From positions 186,001 through 250,000 of the forward strand of contig MGWO01000002.1 of NCBI GenBank assembly GCA_001801025.1: a DNA stretch of 64,000 nucleotides, written 5' to 3'. The notes under the pieces are model-generated. The model was not told where the DNA came from, made no database searches, and saw nothing but the letters and a program-made list of their open reading frames with translations. Origin of the DNA: Gallionellales bacterium GWA2_54_124. Its GTDB lineage: Bacteria > Pseudomonadota > Gammaproteobacteria > Burkholderiales > Gallionellaceae. Below, in pieces: positions 53,464 to 63,032 of the stretch. Both the position numbers and the translations under genes were made by a program. Position 1 is the first letter of the stretch; each line of letters starts with the position of its first letter.

Positions 53464-55141
53464 TGCCGTTCACCCAGTCCTTAATTACGCTTGCAACGAT
53501 TTTAGGATCTTGCTGAGTGATTTGTCTTGCGATATTGAGATTTTTTTCATAGGGTTCAATTGGGGGGATGTAGTTTTCCTGGTTCGTTTCGCCGCCATGC
53601 TGCACACCTTCTGCGCCGGTCACGATTTCGCCTCCGCCCGGCGTATGGTCAGCTGCTGCTAAGTGTTCTTCATCGTCCGCTTCGGCATGAAAGGGTTCCA
53701 GAGGACGGAAGGCGGGTTTGATGATCTTAAACACGACGATCAGCATGACGGCTGCGATAATCAAATACTTTGCGAGCAGCTTGGCAAGTTCAATGATGTC
53801 TGCCTGCTTCCACCATGGCAATTCGCTCAAAGCTTCCTTTTCATCATTGAATGCGGCATTCTGAATATTCAGGCTGTCGCCGCGAATTTTATCAAATCCC
53901 ACTGCATCTTTGACCAGATTGTCGATCTGGGCTTTCTCGGCATCGGTCAGTGGTTTCGAGCTGACTTTGCCTTTGGGATCTGTGGCTTTACGATTGTTGA
54001 CGACGACAGCGACTGAGAGTCGTTTAATCATGCCGACGGGCAAGATGGTGTGACTGATTGTGCGGTCTACTTCGTAATTAATGGTGTTTTCTTTGTGAAG
54101 ATTGTCTATTTTAGGCGCGTTTGCAGTATCCGTTGCTCCCGGAGGTGCCACGATCGGTGCGGTAGCCGGAACCGGGGGTTGGTTGCTCAATGCGCCGGGT
54201 ACGCCGCTGGCGCTCAGGCCTGAACCATTGAGCGTTTCGGAGTTTTGCAGGCTGCGTATGCTCGAGTCGGCGGGATTCTGGTTGGGTTTGTAGGTCTCGG
54301 CGGTTTGTTCAGTACGCGCAAAGTCGATGTTTGCTGTGACCTGTGCGTGAATATTGTTCGCGCCCAGTAGCGGGGTGAGGATATCTTCGATACGCTTGAT
54401 GTAATTTTGCTCGATTTGCTGCACGTATTTGAGCTGGTTGGCGTCGAGTCCCAAGCCGTTGCTATCCTGCAGCGAGCTCAGCAGTGAGCCATCCTGATCG
54501 ACGATGGTGACATTTTTTGCCGACATGTCAGGAACGCTGCTGGAAATTAAGTGTACGATCGCGGTGACCTGAGCGGAATCGAGCAGACGACCGCCATGCA
54601 GTGTCAGGACGACCGAGGCGCTGGGTTTTTGCTGTTCTTTGATGAAAACGCTGGGTTTCGGGATGGCCAGATGAACGCGCGCCGAGGCGACAGCGCCTAT
54701 GCTTTGCACCGAACGTGCTAATTCACCTTCGAGTGCGCGCTGATAATTGATTTGCTCGGCAAACTGGGTGATGCCGAATTTCTGGTTTTCCATTAATTCG
54801 AATCCCACGGTCCCGCCCTTGGGTAAGCCTTGCGACGCCAGTTTTAAACGGGCTTCATGGACTTGGTCTGCCGGGATCATCAGCGCGCCGCCCCCGTCTG
54901 CAAATTTGTAGGGGATGTTGAGTTGTTGTAGTGATTCAATGATAGCGCCGCCATCGCGGTCGGACAAATTGCTGTACAGAATGCGGTAGTCGGGTGTTTG
55001 TCCCCACATCCATGCGCCGACGATCAGTGCGATGAGGGCGGCAATACCTACTCCCAACCCCATTTTTTGCTGGGCGCTAAGTTGTTCGAAGCGACTGAAT
55101 GCGCTTACGCCGGTGTTGACTCTGTTTGCTTGTTCGGACAT
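53456..55141 (-). CDS. fliF: FliF, MS-ring protein
   Basis: MS-ring protein of 561 residues. TM1 is near 30-50 (MGLGVGIAALIALIVGAWMW) and the second helix near 445-465 (LAKYLIIAAVMLIVVFKII). Between them lie ring-building motifs (YRILYSNLSDRDGGAIIESLQQLNIPYKF). The C-terminal tail binds FliG. It is first gene of the minus-strand fli run and divergent from fliE. Confidence 0.96.
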   Translation of the reverse strand: MSEQANRVNTGVSAFSRFEQLSAQQKMGLGVGIAALIALIVGAWMWGQTPDYRILYSNLSDRDGGAIIESLQQLNIPYKFADGGGALMIPADQVHEARLKLASQGLPKGGTVGFELMENQKFGITQFAEQINYQRALEGELARSVQSIGAVASARVHLAIPKPSVFIKEQQKPSASVVLTLHGGRLLDSAQVTAIVHLISSSVPDMSAKNVTIVDQDGSLLSSLQDSNGLGLDANQLKYVQQIEQNYIKRIEDILTPLLGANNIHAQVTANIDFARTEQTAETYKPNQNPADSSIRSLQNSETLNGSGLSASGVPGALSNQPPVPATAPIVAPPGATDTANAPKIDNLHKENTINYEVDRTISHTILPVGMIKRLSVAVVVNNRKATDPKGKVSSKPLTDAEKAQIDNLVKDAVGFDKIRGDSLNIQNAAFNDEKEALSELPWWKQADIIELAKLLAKYLIIAAVMLIVVFKIIKPAFRPLEPFHAEADDEEHLAAADHTPGGGEIVTGAEGVQHGGETNQENYIPPIEPYEKNLNIARQITQQDPKIVASVIKDWVNGNE

Positions 55142-55341
55142 GGCTATAACGGGCTATACCTGGATGCCGCTGGGGACAGTAACTGCATTATCTATTTCAA
55201 TTGTCGTTGTTAAGGTGGGAATAAAGGGAAAAACCCGTGCCTGTTTCGCTAATGTTACACGCGTTTGTTCTTGTATTGTGCGATTACTGTAAAAGTCTGT
55301 TATAAGCTACGTGAGTCGGGGACTTGGGCGGCGTGTTTTGC

Positions 55342-55357
55342 TGCGTAAAATGTGCCG
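55342..55357 (-). promoter_or_regulatory. Weak sigma-54-like site ahead of fliF
   Basis: On the minus strand CGGCACATTTTACGCA has GG and GC ten bases apart and 5 of 6 bases of the TGGCAC element. It lies about 200 bases before fliF, in the divergent gap with fliE (254 bases). The -12 part is imperfect (ACGC for TTGC). No sigma-54 activator gene is in the window. It is listed as a candidate only. Confidence 0.25.
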
Positions 55358-55395
55358 CTGGCAACGGGGGCTGAGAGATTAAAAAGGGGGGGAAG

Positions 55396-55719
55396 ATGAG
55401 CAATATATCGGCGGTAGAAGGGTTGCTGGCAAATATGCGTGTGGCGGCTGCGGCGGCGGGGTTGCGTGAATCGGCACCGGCGGCCTCATCTGGTAAGGTG
55501 GATTTTTCCAGTGTGTTGAAAAATGCACTCGATGGTGTGGCGCAATCGCATGAGAAGTCTGAAGCTCTGCAAAAAGCCTTTGTGATGGGGGACGATAAAG
55601 TCAGTCTGAGCGATACGATGATTGCCATGCAAAAATCCGGCATCAATTTTCAGGCGACGATACAGGTGCGTAACAAGGTGATCCTAGCCTACAACGACAT
55701 TATGAATATGCAGGTTTAA
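55396..55719 (+). CDS. fliE: FliE, MS-ring/rod junction protein
   Basis: First exported rod-base protein, 107 residues, usual length. The C-terminal part VSLSDTMIAMQKSGINFQATIQVRNKVILAYNDIMNMQV is diagnostic. It is divergent from fliF across a 254-base gap that holds the likely promoters for both. It is convergent with the TPR-methyltransferase. Confidence 0.95.
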   Translation: MSNISAVEGLLANMRVAAAAAGLRESAPAASSGKVDFSSVLKNALDGVAQSHEKSEALQKAFVMGDDKVSLSDTMIAMQKSGINFQATIQVRNKVILAYNDIMNMQV

Positions 55720-55755
55720 CACTAATATTTTGTATCTGTTTTTATCAAACGACGG

Positions 55756-58605
55756 TCAGTTTTCCGGTTTTTGAATCCAGAATTGATACATTCCGGCAAA
55801 TATATGCGGATTTTCGGTCTCAAAAATATGCCATTGGTCAAGATGGATCGCCTCCGGATCATTCGCGAAGCGCTGCTTGTAGGCGTGTAGTACCTCTGTT
55901 TCAATTTCAAAACCCAAAAATTTCAGTTTGTTCGCACGAATAAAATCGTCGATGCCGCTTAAAGTCATTCGATGTTCCTGTACGTGAAAAAGTAAGTCGC
56001 GGCAGGCGCTGGTGCTGTAAAAATCGGGTGAATTAAGTATCGCGCCAAAATTTTCCCGCTCACTGATGTTGATCAGTTCCTGTCGGCATTGCCTGATTTC
56101 ATCGGCTGTCGATCCGTAACCCCGTTGCGCAATAAAGTCGCGAATCCGGACGATATCTGTGCGTGCAAGCTCACTGTATAAGCCGAGTTTCATGAATCCG
56201 CCAGGCTTGAGTACCGCGAGCAAGGCTTGCCATCCTGCCCAAGGATCTTTCATGTGATGCAGTACGCCGCTCGATTGGATCATTTCGAAGCGACGTTTGT
56301 CGTGTGCAATTTCCAGTAGATCCGCCTGCGCATATTCAATTGAGGCGATGCCCAGCTCTAGTGTTTTTCGTTTTGCATAGGCTAAGCTGCTTGCGCTCAA
56401 GTCAATGGCTAATATCTGAGCGTCACGGGTTCTTTGTGCCAAGCTGATCGAATGTTGTCCTGTTCCACAACCGGCGATCAGGATGCGGTCTGCGCCGCTT
56501 GCTTTTTGACGGGAAAAAGTGGTCTGCGGAAATTTCTGCAAAATAGTTTGATTAATGCTTTTTGCCTTTTCTGCAGGGGATATTTTGATCCAGCGAGGAT
56601 AGGGGTTTTCTTCGTATTGATTTTGTACTTGCAGGGACACGGTATTTTCGATGCGTCCGAGTTTGGTTAGTGTGTTGCGCAGTTGAAATTCGTCTGTTGG
56701 CTCTTGTATCTGCCGGACTAATACGGCGCAGACTTCTGCCGGCCAGCATTGCTCAAGCAGTTGCCGGCTGCCGGCGATCGTGTGAAGCGGGAAGTAGGCC
56801 GCGACCGCGAGGATGCAAAGTGCATCTGTTTGAGTGTTTTCTTTAAGCGACTGGGCAAGGGAGGCGCGTAAGCGTTGTGCCGTTTGAATTTCAGCGTCTG
56901 AATAGGAAAAAATATACTCGTTGATGAAGCATTGACTTGCCAATGCGCTGTAAAAGCGCAGGGTGTCATCTGAACTTGGCGCTGTTATTTCGACGGCAGC
57001 AGTGAGCAGGTCGCGTCGCACTATGGTCATCAGTCGCTCAAGGTCTGTATCACATATCGGTGCTGAACTGAGTAAGGCGGTCAGCAAGCTGTCTTCCTCG
57101 AGTGCGGCTAGATCCTCCGAATCAATCAGCCGTTCTTCTGATTGCGAGCAGGCATTTTTTGCGCGCACGATGAGGCTTGATAAATAGTGAGTGCACTTTG
57201 CCTGACGGATGCAAACCATTGCCATCTCGCTCGTATTCCCCCATGGTTCAGTCAAAGCGCGAATCAGGTTAGTTCGAATGGTCGCGTCGGTTTGTGAAGG
57301 GGGAAGACCTTTGATGCAGGTGATATAAATGTTTTTAGCTTCAATTGTTTCTTGAACCTTCAGGGAGCGGCTGATAACTTCGAGCGCAGCGATCGGATTC
57401 TTCTGTGCATTAAGCAGTAATGCAAGATGGTTGAGTGCGTCGGAAAACGCAGGTTGGCAGCGTAAAGCCTGCCGGAAGGCCGACTCTGCCTCGGAGAGGT
57501 GATTCAGGTCAAAGAGTATAGCGCCCATGTTGTAATGGGCATCCGCATCATCCGGGTTGATTTGTAATGCTGCGCGGCAGCTATCGATTGCGTCAGATGC
57601 AGCGCCCATTTTTTTCTGGACGATACTCAGATTGTAATGCGCTTGGGCATTATCCGACTGAATGTGCAAGGCGCGTTTGAAACTTGCTGCTGCGAGCTTA
57701 AATTCCCCCATTTCGCTGAGAACAGCGCCCAGATTGTTGTGGGCTTTTGCGTAACCGGGATCGAGAGCGAGCGCTTTTTGATAACTGGTTGCCGCCTCTT
57801 TCATTTGGCCCGATTTTTGCAGCGTGGCACCGAGATTGCTGTGTGCCTGTATATAGTTCGGGTTGAGGGTAAGCGCTTTACGGTAGCTGACGCACGCCTC
57901 CGTTGCTCGTCCCAGGCTATCTAAGATGATGCCGAGGTTGTTGTGGGTTTCAGCATCTTTAGGCGATAGTTTACTGGCTGTGAGCGCTGGCATCAGTGCT
58001 TCGCTATTTTTTCCCTGCTGCTGAAAAATGACGCCCAGCATTTTCCAGCCTACCCAGTGAGCAGGGTAGTGCTCTGTCATGCTTTTTGCCATGTTTTCGG
58101 CTTCAGTCAAATTTCCGGAGCTAAAAAGAGAGATGAGCGAATTTATCTCCTGAGTTGACGGGATTTTTGATTTTTTTGCGCTGTTTTTTATGCGGGTCAG
58201 CTTAGATGGATGAGACGATGGTAATTCAACGGACTGATTGACGCGTGCATCCAGCGCATCAACTTCATGGCCTTGCAGTCCTTGTTGCCTTGCAAAAGTA
58301 AGTATGGATTGTGCCTCTTCGCGCAGGTCGGCCAAAATCAGGGCGTCAATGTAACTTATCCAGTATTGCCTTTGTGTGGGATCTGCATTGAGCGCGGTCA
58401 CAAAATACGCAAGGGATGCCTGATGCTTATTGTCTTGAAGGGCCAGAACACCCAGATTATGGTTGGCTTCAGGGTGGTCGGGCTGGCTTTGTAGAATAGA
58501 TAAATATAGTGCTTGAGCTGCACCTGTATCCCCTGCCTGAAATTTTTGCACGGCGCTTTGCAAGATCTGCGCAGTGCCCGGCGTTGAAGAGGATTGTTTA
58601 ATCAA
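55756..58605 (-). CDS. TPR-repeat protein with C-terminal SAM methyltransferase
   Basis: A 949-residue protein. Residues about 10-75 and 165-440 hold roughly ten TPR units with near-identical stretches (YNLGVLALQDN, HNNLGIILDSLGRATEAC, SNLGATLQKSGQMKEA, NNLGAVLSEMGEFKLA, YNLSIVQKKMGAASDA, YNMGAILFDLNHLSEA). After a less clear region comes a methyltransferase domain with motif I ILIAGCGTGQHSISLA (near 707), IDLSASSLAYAK, and SSGVLHHMKDPWAGW. The substrate is unknown. The frame starts TTG; no ATG is near. Its position between fliE and flagellar filament genes suggests modification of a flagellar protein or glycan, but that is inference. Confidence 0.85.
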   Translation of the reverse strand: MIKQSSSTPGTAQILQSAVQKFQAGDTGAAQALYLSILQSQPDHPEANHNLGVLALQDNKHQASLAYFVTALNADPTQRQYWISYIDALILADLREEAQSILTFARQQGLQGHEVDALDARVNQSVELPSSHPSKLTRIKNSAKKSKIPSTQEINSLISLFSSGNLTEAENMAKSMTEHYPAHWVGWKMLGVIFQQQGKNSEALMPALTASKLSPKDAETHNNLGIILDSLGRATEACVSYRKALTLNPNYIQAHSNLGATLQKSGQMKEAATSYQKALALDPGYAKAHNNLGAVLSEMGEFKLAAASFKRALHIQSDNAQAHYNLSIVQKKMGAASDAIDSCRAALQINPDDADAHYNMGAILFDLNHLSEAESAFRQALRCQPAFSDALNHLALLLNAQKNPIAALEVISRSLKVQETIEAKNIYITCIKGLPPSQTDATIRTNLIRALTEPWGNTSEMAMVCIRQAKCTHYLSSLIVRAKNACSQSEERLIDSEDLAALEEDSLLTALLSSAPICDTDLERLMTIVRRDLLTAAVEITAPSSDDTLRFYSALASQCFINEYIFSYSDAEIQTAQRLRASLAQSLKENTQTDALCILAVAAYFPLHTIAGSRQLLEQCWPAEVCAVLVRQIQEPTDEFQLRNTLTKLGRIENTVSLQVQNQYEENPYPRWIKISPAEKAKSINQTILQKFPQTTFSRQKASGADRILIAGCGTGQHSISLAQRTRDAQILAIDLSASSLAYAKRKTLELGIASIEYAQADLLEIAHDKRRFEMIQSSGVLHHMKDPWAGWQALLAVLKPGGFMKLGLYSELARTDIVRIRDFIAQRGYGSTADEIRQCRQELINISERENFGAILNSPDFYSTSACRDLLFHVQEHRMTLSGIDDFIRANKLKFLGFEIETEVLHAYKQRFANDPEAIHLDQWHIFETENPHIFAGMYQFWIQKPEN

Positions 58606-58680
58606 TTTACAGTTACCTGGTGCTTTTATGGCGGACTCTCCGCATTAACAAGGTCAAGGAAGCGTGATTGGTGAACCGGC

Positions 58681-59427
58681 TTATGCTTTTGCGCGCTGCA
58701 TTGCCGTGACATAGCGTTGCAGCAAAATGGTGGAGGCGCCGTCGAGATTTTTAAATTCGCAACCTGCGCGCCGCACAACTTGACCTGTTTGAGTTGACAA
58801 GACGACCAGGTTTTTTACTTCGATCGTGCCGGTAAACTCACCGATGTCGAGCAAGTCTATTTTACAGTTCTGGTAAGTATGGCCGGGAATCAGTACTGCA
58901 TCCTGCTCTGCGCAGGTCAGGCCCACACCGCCTCCGCTGATGTCCATGATCGTCACTTCATGTTCATGATGTTCGCTCGCTTGTTCATTGGGGATCACGC
59001 AGAGCAGCGGATTTGAAACGGGGGTAGTCAGCCGGAAATACTCGCGTCGTTGCAGGCGGTAGATGCTCGCGGGCAGTTTCAGGAAAAAGGCGGGTTGACC
59101 TTTAAACGTGGTCATTGTCACGCTATCTGCCGTAAATTGCACCTTGACCTGAGAATGTGAACTCACGAAAATCAACTTGTCGGCATTGAGGATCGCATTG
59201 TTTTCTTTTTCTGTCGGTCGTATATCAAGCCACAATCCGGTTGAGTCCACAGCCAGAAGTGTTGTCAGGATAAAATCGTTTTCCTCGGAAAAATACAGTG
59301 CGATCCGTGAGGCGTGCTTGACGATATTGAGCAATACGAATTCGATTTCACGCGGGGAGGTGATGCGGTATTCGTCATCTTTGCCGCTGGTCAGGATTTC
59401 AATTTTCAGAGGAATGTCTTTTTCCAT
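58681..59427 (-). CDS. YcgR-like PilZ protein, c-di-GMP flagellar brake
   Basis: Protein of 248 residues from ATG 59427 (MEKDIPLKIE). The N-terminal YcgR domain is followed by a PilZ domain (about 110-235) with the c-di-GMP binding motifs RREYFR (RxxxR) and DISGGGVG (DxSxxG). In E. coli YcgR binds the motor when c-di-GMP is high and slows it. With the GGDEF protein at 16113 the window holds both a likely source and an effector of c-di-GMP. Confidence 0.88.
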   Translation of the reverse strand: MEKDIPLKIEILTSGKDDEYRITSPREIEFVLLNIVKHASRIALYFSEENDFILTTLLAVDSTGLWLDIRPTEKENNAILNADKLIFVSSHSQVKVQFTADSVTMTTFKGQPAFFLKLPASIYRLQRREYFRLTTPVSNPLLCVIPNEQASEHHEHEVTIMDISGGGVGLTCAEQDAVLIPGHTYQNCKIDLLDIGEFTGTIEVKNLVVLSTQTGQVVRRAGCEFKNLDGASTILLQRYVTAMQRAKA

Positions 59428-59471
59428 GTTGTAACGAGTACTTTTCAAGATGTTTGCGCATGATAACAAAA

Positions 59472-59765
59472 TTAAAGCCGTGATATTGGCGGAAAAGGCA
59501 CGGTTTCCTCATGCTCCAGACGATATAGCCAGGCTAGCAGCTCTGCAACCGCCAGATAGAGTTGAGGCGGAATTTGTTCGTCGAGTTCAACTTGCATCAA
59601 TAAGCCTACTAAGTCAGCAGACTCATGTACGTATACGCCATTTTGTTTTGCACGTTCAATGATGGCCTGAGCGATCAGTCCGCGTCCTCTGGCGACAACT
59701 TTAGGTGCGCCGCTGGTTTGTCCATAGGCTAAGGCAACAGCGGCTTGCTGGGAGTTTGGGCGCAT
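59472..59765 (-). CDS. FlhB C-terminal domain paralogue (FhlB-like)
   Basis: A 97-residue protein that matches only the cytoplasmic part of FlhB after the cleavage site (AAVALAYGQTSGAPKVVARGRGLIAQAIIERAKQNGVYVHES, then LYLAVAELLAWLYRLE). The NPTH motif and membrane helices are absent. Such stand-alone proteins can partly replace cleaved FlhB-C in other bacteria. It overlaps the FliK-like gene by one base, which fits a role in substrate switching. Full FlhB is at 17579. Confidence 0.87.
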   Translation of the reverse strand: MRPNSQQAAVALAYGQTSGAPKVVARGRGLIAQAIIERAKQNGVYVHESADLVGLLMQVELDEQIPPQLYLAVAELLAWLYRLEHEETVPFPPISRL

Positions 59766-60766
59766 TAAGTTTTTTCAATCAAAGCGCCGGTGAGGGGTAC
59801 GCCTGCGTCGGCGAGTGTTGCCGCCAGCCCCTGTAAACGGCGGTTGAAAAGTGCAACGGATGAGGCATCTGCGCCTTGCAGTGTCAGTCGTATCCCGCCT
59901 TGATTGTAGACGAGCCTTGCGTGCACGTCTCCCAAGTTGGGCAATGCCAGCTCCATTTCTGTGCTCCATTGACGGTCTTCCGGCTGCATGGACTGGCGTT
60001 CGGGTTGCCCCTGGATTTCCCATTGCATCGTTTGTTCAGGCCAGATTTGACCTGTCCAGGTCAGTTGATGCGTCTCGAGCGTGTGAAGTTGCTGCTGCAC
60101 CAGCGGTAGCAGCTCCTTTGAAATAGGCAGCGCCGATTGCGCGGCGGATTTGTCCGGTGCGGCTGGATAATCGGATTGCGGGCTGGACTGGTTTTGCGGC
60201 TCGATGAGTAACTGTGCGGTGCTGCGTTCTCCGCGTACCCATTGCGCCTGATGGGATTCATAAAAGAGCCCGCTGTTAGCCAATGCGTCTTTGAGTCCTG
60301 CAGCCAGCTGCTTGCTGTCAGGCGCAGCGCCGGTAGTTGGCCAAACTGGATGACCAGAACTCGATTCGATCAGTGTTCTGCCCAGCGGCAATTCAGCAAG
60401 ATTGGATAGCAGGCGGGATGCGGAACTGATTTGTTCCTGTGTAGCGATGGGTGCGCTGGATGCGAAAATGCTGAACATCAGATGCGGGCTGATCGATTCA
60501 ACTTTTAGGGTCATTGTCGTGCCGGCTTGCAGCTGTCCGGGTAGTCGCATTTGCATGACTTGTCCGGCAATTTGCACTTTGAAAAGACCGGGGCTGACCT
60601 GTTCTTGTACGGTGGCTTTTACTTCCTGACCGGGTATCAGTTTGTCGACACTGATGCCTGTTTTTTCCGGCTGGGCGGTTGTAGCCGGGAGTTTTTCTGC
60701 AAGGATCAGCGGCTTGGATTGCCTGTACAGGGCTTGCAGGGTTTGAGTCAAGTTAGCCGGTTGCAT
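59765..60766 (-). CDS. Second FliK-like hook-length control domain protein
   Basis: Protein of 333 residues. The N-terminal part has a beta-rich segment (VKATVQEQVSPGLFKVQIAGQVMQMRLPGQLQAGTTMTLKV). The C-terminal part resembles the FliK secretion-switch domain (MELALPNLGDVHARLVYNQGGIRLTLQGADASSVALFNRRLQGLAATLADAGVPLTGALIE). It is co-translated with the FlhB-C paralogue. Together they look like an accessory pair parallel to fliK and flhB. The specific role is not known. Confidence 0.78.
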   Translation of the reverse strand: MQPANLTQTLQALYRQSKPLILAEKLPATTAQPEKTGISVDKLIPGQEVKATVQEQVSPGLFKVQIAGQVMQMRLPGQLQAGTTMTLKVESISPHLMFSIFASSAPIATQEQISSASRLLSNLAELPLGRTLIESSSGHPVWPTTGAAPDSKQLAAGLKDALANSGLFYESHQAQWVRGERSTAQLLIEPQNQSSPQSDYPAAPDKSAAQSALPISKELLPLVQQQLHTLETHQLTWTGQIWPEQTMQWEIQGQPERQSMQPEDRQWSTEMELALPNLGDVHARLVYNQGGIRLTLQGADASSVALFNRRLQGLAATLADAGVPLTGALIEKT

Positions 60767-60796
60767 AAAATCCTAAAGGCTGTTGCGTTGCAGTGA

Positions 60797-61123
60797 TCAG
60801 CCGGCTCCGTAAACTTGATTCAGAAGCAGCTCCTGGCGGTTGCTGTTCAGGCTTGCTTGCAACTGTTCCATCCAGGAACGGGTGAGTTTGCTGATTTCTG
60901 TGTCATCATCAAGGATTTTTTTGATGAGTCCGACGATAAGATGCCGGCTGGAATCGTTTAGGGGGGTGGACGCTTCGGCAGATTGGATGCGGCCAAGGTA
61001 CTGGGCAGACAGCTGTTCCAGGGAGATGAGTTTATCCCACTCTCCTGCATTTGCCGCTGCACGCATTTCACTTGTTAAATTTGACAGTGATTCGTAATCG
61101 CTGACAATATCGTTCGCTTTCAT
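60797..61123 (-). CDS. fliT: FliT, chaperone of the filament cap FliD
   Basis: Helical protein of 108 residues. The pattern (YESLSNLTSEMRAAANAGEWDKLISLEQ and IKKILDDDTEISKLTRSWMEQL) fits FliT. It follows fliS by 4 bases in the order fliD-fliS-fliT on the minus strand. FliT sequences diverge strongly; order and size support the call. Confidence 0.87.
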   Translation of the reverse strand: MKANDIVSDYESLSNLTSEMRAAANAGEWDKLISLEQLSAQYLGRIQSAEASTPLNDSSRHLIVGLIKKILDDDTEISKLTRSWMEQLQASLNSNRQELLLNQVYGAG

Positions 61124-61127
61124 GGAA

Positions 61128-61574
61128 TCAGCCTCTGGCGTATAACCTTTGCTCAGGTTGTCCGCTTGGTGCAGGAGGAGGGGCGATTGCGGTCTGGCGG
61201 ATACTGTCCCATGCCTCCTTTAAGCCGCCTAGCAAAACGGCGACTTCATCAAGTGCTTCCATATCATTGTTCAGATTCGCTGCGAGCAATCGTTTGATCA
61301 TATAGTCGTACAAGGATGACAGGTTGTGCGCCAGCTCACCGCCTACGTCTTTGTTGAGGCTGGCATTGAGGCCGTCGCCTATGATCAGCATTGCATGAGA
61401 AATGGCCTTGCCTTTAGCGGGGATGTCTCCGCGCAAAACACCGTTTTTCGCGTTGGCAATTGCCAGCAGGGCGCCCTGATAGAGCATGGAGATTAGTTTG
61501 TGCGGATCGGCCGCAGTGACGCCGGATTCGATGCCGACCTTGTTATACGCGCTGATTGCGGCTGTCATGTTCAT
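61128..61574 (-). CDS. fliS: FliS, flagellin export chaperone
   Basis: Chaperone of 148 residues that binds the flagellin C-terminus. Conserved: ISAYNKVGIESGVTAADPHKLISMLYQGALLAIANAKNGVLRGDIPAKGKAISHAMLII and NLSSLYDYMIKRLLAANLNND. The Pro/Ala-rich tail is slightly longer than usual. It lies between fliD and fliT. Confidence 0.95.
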   Translation of the reverse strand: MNMTAAISAYNKVGIESGVTAADPHKLISMLYQGALLAIANAKNGVLRGDIPAKGKAISHAMLIIGDGLNASLNKDVGGELAHNLSSLYDYMIKRLLAANLNNDMEALDEVAVLLGGLKEAWDSIRQTAIAPPPAPSGQPEQRLYARG

Positions 61575-61583
61575 AATAGTGCC

Positions 61584-63017
61584 TTATAGCCTTGAGAGTT
61601 GTTGGGTCAAATAACTGCTGGTTTTTCCCATTTCCGCTAGCATAACATTCAGTGAGCTGTATTGTGCGCGATAGCGTTTTTCAATATTCGCTAAATTTGC
61701 TTCCATTACGGCAATACGGTCGTTGTTCGATTTGACGGCTTGATTTAAGCTTGCCGTTCTATTGGCGAAAGCGCCATCAAACGCGAGTGAGCTTTTCGCC
61801 ATGCTTTCAAATTTAGTGGCGAAGCCTGTGGACGAATTGAACAGGTTGGCAACGGCGCTGTAATTGCTCGACAACGCAGTTGATAGTTTTGCACTATCCA
61901 GTTGCATTACGCCAGCGGCGGTAAAACTGATGCCCGCATCGCCGATGGCGCTGAGTGTACCGCCTGTTACCGCACCCGCTGCAATGCCGCGCATTTGCGT
62001 TTGCAGGTCGCGCAGAGTCGGATCGCCTGCAAGCGGGGAGCCTGATTTGTAGGCTGACGCGCCCTGCAGCATGGAGTACATTGAATTGTACGCGGCGACA
62101 AAATCCGTTGCGGCTTGAGTAACCGCTGCGGTGTCGCGCGCAATTGTCAGTGTGACCGGGGCGGCACTAATCGTGTTGAGATTCAGTGTGACGCCTTGCA
62201 TTGCATTGGTTACCGTATTCGAGGTGTTGGTTATCGCGATACCGTTTACCGTGAAGTTTGAATTTTGCGCAGCAACGGTTTGATTCATGTGTTGAGCGGC
62301 AGGCAGTCCTGTCGGATCATTCGCCAGCAGCGTGTTGAGTGTGCCGTCACCGCCGGTGGTGGAAATTTTGACACTGTTGCTAATGCCGGTGGCTGTTGAA
62401 GTCAGTGTCAGTCGGTACGGGCTGCTGCTGCCATCGTTGACAATTGTGGCAGTCAGACCGATGCCGGCTGCATTGATGGCATCACTGATGCCCTGCAACG
62501 TGTTGTTGCTTGAATCGATGGTGATGCTTTGGGTTGCGGTGCCATTGCTGGTAAACGTGGCAGGCGATGTGTATACGCCGCCGCTCAATGTGCCGCCGCT
62601 GAGCGTGCCGAAATCGAAATTGATCGTGGTGCTAGTGCCATCGCTGATCGCAGTTGTGCTGCTGGCTTGTCCCGCTGAAACCAGATTCTGTGATTGCGCG
62701 AGGCTGGTGACATTCAAGGCATAGGTCCCGGCAACGGCTGTGCTGCCCGCCGATGCCGTCAATACGCCGGTGTTGGAAGAGCTGGTTTTAAATGCAAGCA
62801 GACTGCTGGAACTGGAGCTGCCTAATGCCGCCGCCGCTGTTTGAAAGCTGGCCATTTGACTTTGCATCGTGCCATAAGTGGATATTTTGGCCTGATAGCT
62901 TGTTTGCTGCGTGTTAAGACGGTTGACAGGTAATCGCTCAACAGCCATCAGGCTCGAGACGATGGTGTTGACATCAATGCTCGAACCTGACGTGGATGTG
63001 GTGGTTGCGGCAACCAT
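61584..63017 (-). CDS. fliD: FliD, filament cap protein
   Basis: Cap protein of 477 residues. The N-terminal region (SSIDVNTIVSSLMAVERLPVNRLNTQQTSYQAKISTYGTMQSQMASFQTAA) and the C-terminal helix (SNNDRIAVMEANLANIEKRYRAQYSSLNVMLAEMGKTSSYLTQQL) are diagnostic. The outer region is Thr/Ser-rich. A GGGAGACA site precedes the start. It follows flaG by 15 bases. Confidence 0.95.
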   Translation of the reverse strand: MVAATTTSTSGSSIDVNTIVSSLMAVERLPVNRLNTQQTSYQAKISTYGTMQSQMASFQTAAAALGSSSSSSLLAFKTSSSNTGVLTASAGSTAVAGTYALNVTSLAQSQNLVSAGQASSTTAISDGTSTTINFDFGTLSGGTLSGGVYTSPATFTSNGTATQSITIDSSNNTLQGISDAINAAGIGLTATIVNDGSSSPYRLTLTSTATGISNSVKISTTGGDGTLNTLLANDPTGLPAAQHMNQTVAAQNSNFTVNGIAITNTSNTVTNAMQGVTLNLNTISAAPVTLTIARDTAAVTQAATDFVAAYNSMYSMLQGASAYKSGSPLAGDPTLRDLQTQMRGIAAGAVTGGTLSAIGDAGISFTAAGVMQLDSAKLSTALSSNYSAVANLFNSSTGFATKFESMAKSSLAFDGAFANRTASLNQAVKSNNDRIAVMEANLANIEKRYRAQYSSLNVMLAEMGKTSSYLTQQLSRL

Positions 63018-63032
63018 GATATGTCTCCCGGA

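Noticed and set aside
55324-55344. Sigma-54 promoter considered for fliE on the plus strand (GGGCGGCGTGTTTTGC)
   Set aside because: The distance between GG and GC is one base too long, and the -24 element matches poorly.
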